This document shows, piece after piece, positions 36,478 to 46,354 of a stretch of DNA of 64,000 nucleotides. The DNA comes from Gigaspora rosea. Its lineage: Eukaryota; Glomeromycota; Glomeromycetes; Diversisporales; Gigasporaceae. The translations under genes were made by a program, and so were the position numbers. Location: the NCBI GenBank assembly GCA_003550325.1, contig QKWP01000032.1, forward strand, positions 535,773-599,772, written 5' to 3'. The notes beneath the pieces are model-generated. The model was given only the letters and a program-made list of their open reading frames with translations, was not told the DNA's origin and did no database searches. The number at the start of each line of letters is the position of its first letter. The first letter of the stretch is position 1.

Positions 36478-37644
36478 GTACATAGGTATATTCGCAAGTG
36501 CAATAACAAGCGATAATAAAAACCTGAATAAGAGAATCTATATTACAATAATGATGGTGCGAATTAGCCTATGAGTAACAGAGTGGTACTTTGATCGTAA
36601 CATTACGTTCATGATATATATAATATATATATGATTAAACGCAATGAAACGTGAAGTTCTACATCTCATATAGTACTATATTTATCTATTGTGTGAGAAT
36701 TGTTTAACCAAACATCGCTTTAACAGGTTTTTCTCTCGATTAAAGTGCATGACGATCACTATAAATAATGTCTTTTTATTATTGTCTTTCGGAATTGCAC
36801 CAACTATAATCTTTTTTTATTATTACTAGAATTCAACAACTCAGGTTTCACCCTAAATGCGATGAACATAGCAGATTTTAATACAATTATCGAAATTGTT
36901 AAATTGTCGGTAATAAAAATGTAGTTTTTGATAATATAATTTTCGACCAGTATTATTAGGGAGGGCTGTGGATAAAAAAAATTGTAGATGTCGAATAACC
37001 ATTTCATAAGATGGCAATGCCGAATAACCTATAGTGACGATGGTGATGTTTCAGGAACCTAACAGGTTTTGCATTTTTTTTGTTCATGCACGATTGTGTT
37101 CACGTGCAGTGAATAATGATTTGTATGCACATGACATGTACTAGATGAAAACCTTGATTAAATGATTTTTTATTGGCAACTGATGTATAAGCTGATAATT
37201 GTCGCCATCAGCTGAATTTGTGATGCCGGTTGAGTTGAAGCCACAAAAGGCGATTCTATATGGGTTGCCCGAATAGGCAACTAATTAAAACCTTGTGCTT
37301 ATCTGACTTCATGTGCTGATTCACGCAGATTGGCTTATCTGCGCGCTCCCTATTAGGACTAATGGCTGAGTTCTAGGCCTGACCAGTTTGTTTCTGGCAT
37401 ATCCCTGCTTAGCATTAGCTATCATTTCGATCTGTGACTTCTATTAACTCGGATTATCAGATCTGTAACAGAATTTTTTATGGTAAATATCATGATAATT
37501 TAAATACAAACTAACTCATCCCAAAACGTGATCAAAATTTTGTAAAAAAAATTTTGGTTGAATTCTATTTTAAAAATTGTAAATTATTATCGTTTGGATG
37601 ATTACATTATCATATTTTTTGTAATCAATCTATGAAATCACGGG

Positions 37645-37965
37645 TGAGTATGAAGTTTAATTCTGTTCACTTTAACAATGGTTTTCTGTATAATTAACCG
37701 TAACCATTTATTTGTTCAATGAATTACCAGGGTGAGTACAAAGTTTAATTCTGTTCACTTTAACGATTGTGTTCAGGAGAATGTATGATTAACTGTAATC
37801 ATTTAATCTTCAATAAATTACCAGGATGATGTGAAGTTTAATTCTATTCACTTTAATGATTATGTTTCAGGACAATGTATGATTAACCGTAATCATTTAA
37901 TTACTAGGGTGAGTACGAAGTCTAATTCAGTTCACTTTAACACTTGTGTTTCAAGAGAATCATCT
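37645..37965. repeat. Tandem repeat, about 90 bp x 3.5
   Basis: Units begin GGGTGAGTACGAAGT and carry TTTAATTCTGTTCACTTTAA and ATTAACCGTAATCATTTA, ending TTACCAGG. Located inside the Helitron; non-coding. Confidence 0.8.
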
Positions 37966-38151
37966 ATGAAGGAATGTGCATGAAAGTATGTGCATGAAAG
38001 TATCTACGTGAAAAAACGAGAAGAAACGATAGAATCACGTGTCTTCATCTTGGAGCGGGTTGGACGGGTCGCGCGAATTTCAATTCAAGCACCTGCAGAT
38101 CTGGCTACGTCGTCCCCGATTCTTATACTTACACCGGTATAATCCCTTAAC

Positions 38152-38182
38152 CCCGTGCCAGAGGCACGGGCTAATATGCTAG
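38152..38182 (+). other. Helitron 3' terminal hairpin and CTAG end
   Basis: An 8-bp perfect stem, 3-nt loop, short spacer, then CTAG before T. It sits in a small GC-richer island (38040-38180) unlike its AT-rich surroundings, as often seen at Helitron 3' ends. Confidence 0.85.
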
Positions 38183-38294
38183 TAAAAATAAAATAAAACT
38201 TGGTTCAACGTATCGAATCCCGTGATCACCCGATGATCGACGATCATCGGACAATTTCGTGATGGACCTGGCTTTAAGCGACCCCCAAAATTGT

Positions 38295-38882
38295 CCTATG
38301 TACAATATCATATGATTTAATGCAGTAATGGAAAATTCGATATTCTTTTCCTCTTATGTCGTAAACAATCAACTTATAGACAATTTAGCTTACTACAGTA
38401 AAATAATATAGTTAATATATATAGTTATTAATGCAATGCAGCCAATAACGTAAATTTAATATGTGCATTTCTGGGCCCCTTCCAGATAAACAAGTTATGT
38501 CCTATGTACAATATCATATGATTTAATGCAGTAATGTGAGATTTGAAAATTCGAAGCCAGCGCCTCTTATTTCGTACATACTACAGCAAAATAATATAGT
38601 TAATATATATGCAATGCAGCCAATAACGTGAAATTTAATATGTGCATTTCTGATAAACAAGTTATCTCCTATGTACAATATCATATGATTTAATGCAGTA
38701 ATGTGAGATTTGAAAATTCGATATTCTTTTCGAAGCCAGCGCCTCTTATTTCGTAAACAATCAATTTACAGACAATTTAGCTTACTACAGCAAAATAATA
38801 TAGTTAAATATATATAATTTTTAATGCAATGCAGCCAATAACGTGAAATTTAATATGTGCATTTCTGGGATAAACAAGTTAT
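38295..38882. repeat. Three tandem units of 167-215 bp
   Basis: Units start at 38295, 38501 and 38668 with CCTATGTACAATATCATATG. They share AATGCAGCCAATAACGTGAA and end in ATAAACAAGTTAT. Unit 2 lacks a block of about 40 bp found in 1 and 3. It lies 1.3 kb upstream of the tyrosinase; any regulatory role is speculation. Confidence 0.85.
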
Positions 38883-40092
38883 TAGCTGCGTAACATACAA
38901 CAATGTTATCTGGTGGTTTACGGTGATATGCTTGCCAAATGACTTGAATTTTTGACGTAAGCTGTCACGTTGCATTGACCCTTTTTTTAAAAAATTAAAT
39001 TAAATTTAGTATTTGTAGATTTTAGTTAATTTAGTATTTAAATATTATTCGGGTCTAAAAAGTTTCAAGCATAAAATTAATAATCAAAGGTTGAGCGGCT
39101 TGTAAATCACGGAGCTGCAAACTTTTTGTGACATGAATTATGGATTGAAGTGTTATACGTATGCTGTATGACGCATTGCATATACGTTAATCAGGGACCC
39201 GTAAAAATTTGGATCTTATTTATATGATTTCCAAATTTGTATAAATAATTTCCAAATTTTTACGTGTCCCTGACGCAGGGACGATGATTTTTTGTGGTAA
39301 ATTTTGTGGCGGGATAATTATTGTGGATCAATTTGAAGGGTTAATTTGAATTTTATAAAACGGATAAAATATTTTTTATTTGTATTGTAAAAAGTTCTAT
39401 ATAAAAGAATGAAAAAAAGCTATTGCTATATAAAATATATAAAAACCCTCAAAGTTCTATATAAAAAATTTCCATAATGATGATAATTCAATCCCGGTTA
39501 AAATACATCATTTGAGTGATTCTTTAGATAATTTTGACGATCATTATCTAAAAGGAGCAATCCTCAAAATTCCTGGCCCTACTAGTTAGTAAGTTCTATA
39601 GCAAAATTATCAGCTGGACACTTTTCACTTAGTGAACGGCTACGATTTTATTAGTAAAATCCTGGGCAAAATTGATAATTTCCGGCCCTACCAACCAGGA
39701 TTCCGGCGCATTCCGACCAGGAATTTCGGAACTATGTGAAAACATGCCAATTTATCGAATTTTGTGAAAATTTGTGATTTTCACAAAATTTTGTGATTTT
39801 TGTGATATTTTGTGAAACACAACATATCACCGTCCCTTCCCTTAATGAATTGGGACGGACATAAATGTATATGTTTGGTTACCATCTAATTCCGCCATTT
39901 ATATACATATTTGGACGCTGGCTAACGAATATCCAAATATTTGTTTCCCGTGTCATTGTAAGGATGCATTATGTATTTTGTCGGCTAAAAAAGCTCACTC
40001 GTGCAAAAACTGGTTAAAAACTTAATCGAAAATGTAAATGGAGGTGTACCAAACTGATTGAAAATTATTGATCATAAGGTGTGCAATTTGGC
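38883..40092. other. Upstream intergenic region of the tyrosinase
   Basis: No gene is supported. It holds the hairpin 39192-39272 and a TTTTGTGA-rich patch at 39735-39815. Promoter elements other than the TATA-like motif cannot be assigned. Confidence 0.45.
39192..39272. repeat. Hairpin with 22-bp arms
   Basis: CAGGGACCCGTAAAAATTTG and its inverse CAAATTTTTACGTGTCCCTG flank a 36-bp AT-rich loop, one mismatch. It looks like a minimal MITE; no flanking duplication. Confidence 0.7.
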
Positions 40093-40101
40093 TATATATA
40101 A
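40093..40101 (+). promoter_or_regulatory. TATA-like element before the tyrosinase
   Basis: TATATATAA lies 73 bp upstream of the chosen ATG, the only TATA-like motif close to the start. In such AT-rich DNA chance occurrence is quite possible. Confidence 0.4.
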
Positions 40102-40173
40102 CAAGTTAAAAAACCCTTTGCTTGTACTTTACAAAATTCTGCTTCTATATTACAGTAATTTTGATACGAAAAC

Positions 40174-42217
40174 ATGACTGATGCGAAGAAACATGTTATT
40201 GTGAAGCCTTTCGGTAAAGATGAGTTAATAAACAAATCTTATTTTCATTAAAATGGTTTATTAAATTTGTTTTCTATTTATTAGATAAGGTTGAACTCCG
40301 TTTACCTATCGAAGTGTTAATGTCTAATCCTAAATATAAGAAGCGAAGAGATTTGTTTCTTCAAGGTTATGCTGAGGTTCAAAGTCGTGATGCCACTGAT
40401 CCTACATCTTTTTATGCTGTTGCTGGTATTCATGGTCTTCCTTACGCGCCTTATGATCTATTACCTGGTGAAAAAATACAATCTAGTGACTGGAATAGTA
40501 GTGAAACTGATCGCTGGGGTGGTTATTGCCATCATGGTGATATACTTTTTCCTACTTGGCATCGGCCATATATTTCATTAATTGAAGTGCTTGTTTATGA
40601 AGCGGCTAGGGATCTTATATATAATGATAAAAAGTAAAAGAAAATAAACGTTTTTTTTTTTCTTAAAATACCTAAAGTTTCTTATTTATTTCTTATTTAT
40701 TTATTCCTATTTCTATTTCATTTTAAAAGTTATCCAGCAGGTTCAGAAACTGATGAATATAAACAAGAAGTTGAAAAACTTCGATTTCCATACTGGGATT
40801 GGGCCAGCCCATCTACACTTTCAAGTGGTGTACCCTCAGTCTTATTTGATGAATATGTTTTTGTTGACAATCCCACTCAAAAAAATGTCAAAATTCGAAA
40901 TCCTCTTCGTGCCTTCACTTTACCGGTAGATCTTGGAAGCTTAACACTTGTTGGTGATGTGTCTAATCCAACACAAAGACCATATAGTCCAGATTCAACC
41001 ACTACTCCTTATACACCTAAAGGATATGCAACAGTTAGACATCCTAATAGCGATTATATTTCTAATTCAGATGCTACCAGTCTCAATGTTGTCATGTATT
41101 GTAGTTCTATATTTCGTCCAGTTCTTTATCAAGTTTTATTGGTTGATAAATGGGATCAATTCAGTAATCATGGTAATAGTGAGGGTAAACCTGAAGAAAA
41201 TTATGGTCATTACTCATCAATTGAAGTTCTTCATGATTCTTTTCATGATGCATTTGGAGGTCCTGGTGGTCACATGACATATGCTGACATCGCTAGTTTT
41301 GATCCCATCTTTTTCCTTCATCATTGTAATGTGGATCGGCAAATTGCTATTTGGCAGGCATGCCATCCTGATGTTTGGATTATTGGAAATGCAGACACTG
41401 AAGGCACGTTCACTCAAGCAGCTGATAAATTTATTGATGAGAATACTCCTCTTGCACCATTCAGAAAAAGTGAAAATGAATATTGGACCTCAAAATTAGT
41501 CAGGTACATAAAGTTTAATATAATGTATTAAGTTAAATGATAATTTAATAATTTTTTTTTGTTCAAAATAGAAATACTAAAGCTCTGGGATTTACTTATC
41601 CTGAACTCGAAAAAAATCCAAACTCTCGCGATCTTTTACGTAGTATGCTTAAATATTATCATCCAAACTTAAACTTGTAAATATTTTATTTATATACTGC
41701 ATATTTTTCTTTAATAAGTAAATTAAATAACCTACATTGTCAAAAATCAAACAGGCAATATCACTGGAAGCTTACCTTAGCTGTTAAGAAAAATAAAGTT
41801 GGAGCTCCGTTTCAAATTCGTGTATTTCTTGATTTACCAGCGAACGCTTCTACCCCTATTAATAGTCCAAATTTTGCTGGTCTCGTATCAATTTTTGCTC
41901 GTGGTAAAGAAACACAATGTGCTAATTGTTTACGCAATTTTAACACGGTGGTACATGGTATTGTTGACCTTACTGCATGTATGCAAAGGTTATTCATTGA
42001 TACAAATCCAAAGCCTTCTGGTGAATTGACTGATCAAAGCTTGCAGCCTAATAATATCACTCTCGTTGCTGTCTTAAAAGATGGAAGTGAAATAAGTTTA
42101 GAAAATGCTGGTTTAATTTCCGCGTCTTATTGGATATGTGATGAAGGTCCTGATTTTGATCTAAACTACGAAAATTGGACCAAGAAACGTGTGGGACAGG
42201 TCTATCCTTCCCAATAG
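40174..42217 (+). CDS. Tyrosinase (type 3 copper oxidase), five exons
   Basis: Exons 40174-40213, 40285-40633, 40730-41503, 41572-41676 and 41755-42217 join in frame through four GT-AG introns of 68-96 bp to 576 residues. The start ATG has A at -3; TAG ends at 42215-42217. Tyrosinases oxidise monophenols to o-diphenols and o-quinones, feeding melanin or cross-linking. Copper A ligands fit H63 (AGIHG), H97 (YCHHG, with C95 placed for the Cys-His thioether) and H106 (TWHRPY). Copper B ligands fit H298 and H302 (LHDSFHDAFGG) and H327/H328 (FFLHHCNVDR). A C-terminal beta domain follows from about residue 423 (QYHWKLTLAV), which in fungal enzymes can cover the active site until cleaved. No signal peptide is visible, so the enzyme may be intracellular. 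The ORF is uninterrupted among TE debris, so this is the likely functional host gene. The exact exon 1 needs transcript support. Confidence 0.92.
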
Positions 42218-42814
42218 GTAGAAAAAAATACTTTATTGGGGGGACGAAGTGAAAGCCTACCGAATAATTGATTGTAGGGGCAATTAATTGCAATTTTTCG
42301 AACCAAATTAATTGATTGCTGGCACAGCCACAATTAGTCAATTAATTACAATTTTATATACATGATCTTACGTCAGAAATTGTAATAAATAAATAAATGT
42401 CGCAGCTGATGCTGAAACTGTTGATACTGAAATTTTGACCTACTTTATATGAAATTTTAAAATTTTTTTGTGGTGATTTTTTCGTTTTTGTCTTATAGGG
42501 TTAGGGTGAGGTTTGGGAGTAGATTTGATATTTAAAGCGTATTTGTGGATTTTAGCAGAGCTAATAGTTTCAAATCGAGATCGCTGCGACAATAAATAAT
42601 ACCGATATACGTAATTACATATAGCAATGATTAAGCGATTCTTTTTTTTTTATAATAAATAACCTGACAAAATTTACAAACTGTGCAAATTAATGAACAT
42701 AAAAGTTACATAATTACAGAAATCAAGCGATTTCTTTTTTTTTTTTAAAAAAAAAAATAACCTGACAAAATTTACAAACTGTGCATACTAATGAACGCAA
42801 AAGTTATGAACAAG
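42218..42814. other. Tyrosinase 3' flank with a duplicated block
   Basis: AATAAA at 42384-42389 could serve polyadenylation. A block of about 95 bp (AAGCGATT, T tract, AACCTGACAAAATTTACAAA, CTGTGCA, ATGAAC) is repeated directly at about 42629 and 42724. CAATTAATTG words near 42280-42350 may belong to the subterminal part of the following hAT remnant. Confidence 0.5.
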
Positions 42815-43282
42815 TACTACATAGAAGCCTTTTTTAGGCCTGCAAGTGACGTCAAGTTTCCATGCAATTTATGCCGATAACGAAAAAAAATGGAACGGGT
42901 TAACACGAATTTAATGAATCATTTAAAAGTAAAACATGACAACTTTAAGTTAATTTATCAACAAAATATTGAAATGTTTTTTCTATAGTAAACCCTGAGA
43001 TGTTTAATTATAGCGCAAGTGTAGTTAGTTAATGTCTATAACTGGGTGAACTTAATTGTAAAGTGTCGACTACCACTTAATGTATGTGAGAATCCATATT
43101 TCGTCTCACATACTACTAGTCTTTCGAAATTGGATGTTTCAACAGTTGTCAAATATATTGATAGTTTTGCAGAGATTGTGCACAAAAGAATAAAAGATAC
43201 TTTACCAGAGAAAATCAGAATTATTTTTGATGGATGGACGAATAATAGCACTCATTTTGTTGGGTTGTCAAACAGTTCATAA
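42815..43282 (+). pseudogene. hAT transposase N-terminal remnant
   Basis: A BED-type zinc finger is readable in one frame (FPCNLC ... TNLMNHLKVKH, about 42858-42940). Then in another frame comes 43046-43282 with SKLDVSTVVKYIDSFAEIVH and IRIIFDGWTNNSTHFVGL, the first catalytic Asp motif of hAT transposases. The coding part stops at 43282 and the remaining two thirds are absent. It differs in sequence from the hAT at 55612-62725 (TTDLWTSNQTLGY), so it represents another lineage. The ends of the element are not identified. Confidence 0.7.
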
Positions 43283-44070
43283 ATCTAGAAATCTAATTTT
43301 ACTTGCAATATGTACATTTAAAATAATTATATAAAGTATCAAATACATATATATAATGCATTCATAAAAAAAAAATATATAGTAATAGTATACATAAAAA
43401 AAAACATATTAATACATAGAAATTTACTGTATTAAGATATGATCAATTTCTTCATTTTCAATTACATGTCTAAAACATATATTTTAACAAATCTTGTAAA
43501 AGCAAAAATCGCAATTAATTGTCATTAATTGAATTCAATTTTTTTAAATATTAATTTTAATTTATTGTAGTAGAAAGCATAGTTTATTTATAGCAAAATC
43601 TCATTTCCAGCATTTTTACTTAATGAACCAAGACTGGTTTAAATAGCTGTTTTTCGTGTTTTTGACTTTGTTGTTTCACTTTGTTTTGTTCAGGCAGATT
43701 TGGGTTGCATATCAGGCAATCTCATAATGTAATTGGCTTTAAGTAACTCCTATAAATAGAAAAGATTTGTGTAAAAAACCCCAAAAATAAGCAAACTAAT
43801 ACCTGATCTATCTATGTATATTTCAGAGTCCTTTTTCAACCACTCTACTGAATTTTCAGATATGTCCAGCTCTTGCTTTGCCTTGACCCAAATTTTAGGT
43901 TCAATAACAAAAACTGAGTCTAAATCAAAATCAATATCTGAATACCTGATTCTTAATTTAAATATAATAGCTAACTTTTAATAGAATATATAAACTGACT
44001 TTTAATAAAAATAGGTTGTTAGTTTGAAAGTAACAATTACTATATTTTAAATTTTGTTATAAATATATTT
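43283..44070. other. AT-rich flank with half a MITE and a short coding relic
   Basis: 43749-43832 matches, inverted, the left half of the MITE at 53496-53674 (ATATACATAGATAG, TTTGCTTATTTTTG, TTTTCTATTTATAG). Next to it on the minus strand, about 43833-43960, a short frame reads DLDSVFVIEPKIWVKAKQEL and ISENSVEWLKK, a fragment of an unrecognised protein. No complete gene. Confidence 0.5.
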
Positions 44071-44628
44071 TTACAGTACCGGAAGCCTTCTTAAATTCTG
44101 ATAAGATAACAATCACACAGCTTCTGAGATCCCTTACTTTGGGCGTGAAGCAGTGTGCAAGAGGAAAGTATAGTTTTCTTTATGTCTGTAAGAAACTATA
44201 CACTTCTCTAAGGCAGTTTGGTAAGATACAACAAGAGATAATAGACAGTTTATTAATTTAACAAGAGGGCTATTCCAAGGTGTCTGTTCCTTAGAAATCC
44301 CAAGGTTTATTAATAACAATAGAGGAGGATAAATAATTATAAGAGTAAATATAAAATACACTATCTGGATCTGTTCTAAACTAAGGAAAATTATATATCT
44401 ATTGAGCTAAGTGTCGCTAAGTGTCATTAAGCGTTGCTAAGTGCCGTTAAGTGTTTTTAAGCACGCTAAGCATCGTTAAGCGTTGCTAAGCATCATTAAG
44501 CATCGCTAAGCATCATTGAGTGTCATTGCACATCAATTTCACATATCATTATTACTAAATACAGTTATTACAAAATTTCCTAATTTTTAAATAATTTCTA
44601 CCAAAATTAATAAAGCTATTCTATAACA
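44071..44628 (-). repeat. 3' LTR of the gypsy element
   Basis: On the minus strand it starts TGTTATAGAATAGC right after the polypurine tract, and ends ...GGTACTGTAA. The first 87 bp on the plus side match 63914-64000 with a few differences and small indels, giving a measure of age. It contains a minisatellite of 10-11 bp units (TAAGCATCGC, TAAGTGTCAT) at 44403-44530. The outer target duplication cannot be checked because the other end is outside the window. Confidence 0.85.
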
Positions 44629-44642
44629 TTTCTCTCCCCTTC
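44629..44642 (-). other. Polypurine tract of the gypsy element
   Basis: GAAGGGGAGAGAAA on the minus strand abuts the LTR start TGTTATAG. In this class it primes plus-strand DNA synthesis. Its position fixes the LTR border. Confidence 0.85.
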
Positions 44643-45948
44643 AAGAATGAACTCTATGAGTTCTAATTTGGGGAAGAACTTGAGAAAGTTTAGTATTAGT
44701 TAACTTCGTAATCATTGTATAAGTAATATAGGTTGTTCAAGAGATGTTTTCTATTAGTCAGTTAGAGAAAAACAATTTCATCTGTTTGGCACACTTCTAA
44801 ACGATTGTAAAAAGATATTAGTTCAGCATAGTTTTGTTGCTGATTAATATCAAATATCTTCATGAGCATTAGGATACTTGTCTATAAGGTTACCAAGATA
44901 GTAATAAGCTTCAAGCAGTTTATTTTGGTCTTGTCTGTTTCGAGTTCGAGTTTTAATTCGTTTGAGAATTTTCTGCAATTTCTCTTGGTACATTATTCCA
45001 GTGTATGGAGTAGTAGCTATCTGAGTTAAAGGTCCACAAGGTTGGATAATATCCTCGCAATTCTGGTTAACTTTTCAGGTAATGGAGCAGGAGTGACTTC
45101 TTCTTGATTTGTAATTGGAACCGTTAATGTTTCTTCTGTATGTCTTCCAATTCTAAGTTTGGGTCTATCTCTTCTGTGTTATTTACTCTTGGTAAATTAA
45201 TTTCTAATTGTTCTGTGTTTTCTAGAGTATTTAGAAAATTATTTGAGTCTGGCTCAAAAAAGAAGTAATTAAATTAGTGAGATCAATAGTTTGAGTGGTA
45301 TTATTATTATCACATAACTATACACATTGTGATGTAATACACAATGTATTATTTTGGGCAGTATTATCTTGTTTTCATGTCTGAAAAAGGTATTGGAGGG
45401 CTAACAAGGTTTGAGGTTGTAATGTAGGGGTAGTCATTTTTGGGAAAATTTCAAAAAGGGTAGTTGTATAAATATATTTTGAGGTTTTACAAATTAAATT
45501 GTATGTTTCATCACCTTGTAGATCAAATTTCTTCTAGAAATTTCTAGGAGAATCAATAACAACTACTGGTTCCCATATTTGTGGCTCATAAGATTTAGCA
45601 AGACGATTACTATTATATTATATTTTTGTAAAATTTTTCCTTCTATTGTCCATAATTTATAAGCACCATTGTCTAATTTCTCATGGATAAGGAAAGGTCC
45701 AAATCTTTTGTCTTCAAATTTGGCTAAGTGAGAGGCTTCTAATTCCTTTTTTTGTATCCATACTTTATTACCAATTTCAAATGTCTCTGTTCGAATATTG
45801 GTATCAAAATGGACTTTTTGTTTTTGCTGTGACCATTTAGTATTTTGTCTAGCCTGGTTCTGGTAAGTTGGTAATTTTTCTATTAAGTCATAAGCTCGTT
45901 GGAAGATACTTCCTTGTAAGTCTATTTCATCATCAATTTCTGTAGGTT
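44643..45948 (-). pseudogene. gypsy pol 3' end, region after the integrase core
   Basis: Multiple frames contain readable remnants, e.g. ELEASHLAKFEDKRFGPF (about 45680-45745), IWEPVVVIDSP (about 45550-45585) and KLLEAYYYLGNLIDKYPNAH (about 44870-44930). The first resembles the C-terminal segment following the integrase in gypsy elements. Stops are frequent and no chromodomain is recognisable. Confidence 0.55.
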
Positions 45949-46354
45949 CTACTGGGAAAAGTGCTTCGATTGGTAAGGTAGCATATCTCCCATATATAAG
46001 TTGAAAGGTGTATATCCTGTGATAGCATGTCTTTTTGTTCTATTTACTAAGAGAACAGCAGGAATATACAAATTCCAATCATTATCTCCTTTTACTTTTG
46101 CAAGTGATTTACACAATGTTCTATTAAATCTTTCTGCCATACTATTTGTCTGAGGGTGGTAAGGAGAAGAGAATTTATGCTTGATAAGAATTGTTTTGCT
46201 AATAAAATTGCGACCTTGGTCTGATAAGATAAATTTTGGAGTTCCATGTTTACAGATTATCTCTTCAAAGATAAACTGAGCAAGTATACTAGCACTAGCA
46301 TCTGGAACAGTACGAGCTTCTGGCCATTATGTTTATATTTGGTAGTGACAATAA
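45949..46354 (-). pseudogene. gypsy integrase core, 3' part
   Basis: After the Harbinger-like insertion the minus strand continues with ILSDQGRNFISK (second catalytic Asp), YHPQTNSMAERFNRTL (catalytic Glu) and the open piece 45949-46140 reading VNRTKRHAITGYTPF. The first Asp is on the other side of the insertion in GIDLVGPLP. The in-frame continuation across 46355-48093 shows this was one gene. Confidence 0.8.

Larger units (their letters stand above)
33915..38182 (+). mobile_element. Non-autonomous Helitron, 4.27 kb
   Basis: It starts TCTATACTACAAGAAAGGGC directly after A (33914). It ends with a GC-rich hairpin CCCGTGCC-AGA-GGCACGGG (38152-38170), eight bases and CTAG (38179-38182), directly before T. 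These are textbook Helitron termini with A/T insertion and no target duplication. Removing it restores the surrounding palindrome. It contains a hAT derivative, a 90-bp tandem repeat and two direct copies of a TGCCGAATAACC block (about 33950-34060 and 36985-37090). No Rep/helicase ORF is visible. Confidence 0.82.
31409..38285 (+). mobile_element. MULE (Mutator-like element), 6.9 kb with nested insertions
   Basis: Long terminal inverted repeats of at least 70 bp begin GGGGTCACTTAAAGCCAGGT on the left and its near-inverse ends at 38285. Both ends continue through CCATCACGAAATTGT and GATGATC. The duplication CAAAATTG is exact for 8 bp (31401-31408, 38286-38293). It contains a dead MULE transposase at 31720-33731 and a Helitron (33915-38182), so the MULE's own sequence is about 2.6 kb. 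It landed immediately beside the first unit of the tandem repeat at 38295. Confidence 0.85.

Noticed and set aside
40369-41277. Alternative ORFs overlapping the tyrosinase exons
   Set aside because: They are out-of-frame shadows (e.g. 40369-40581, 40948-41277) rich in Ile/Leu/Val. The exon chain with copper motifs explains the region.
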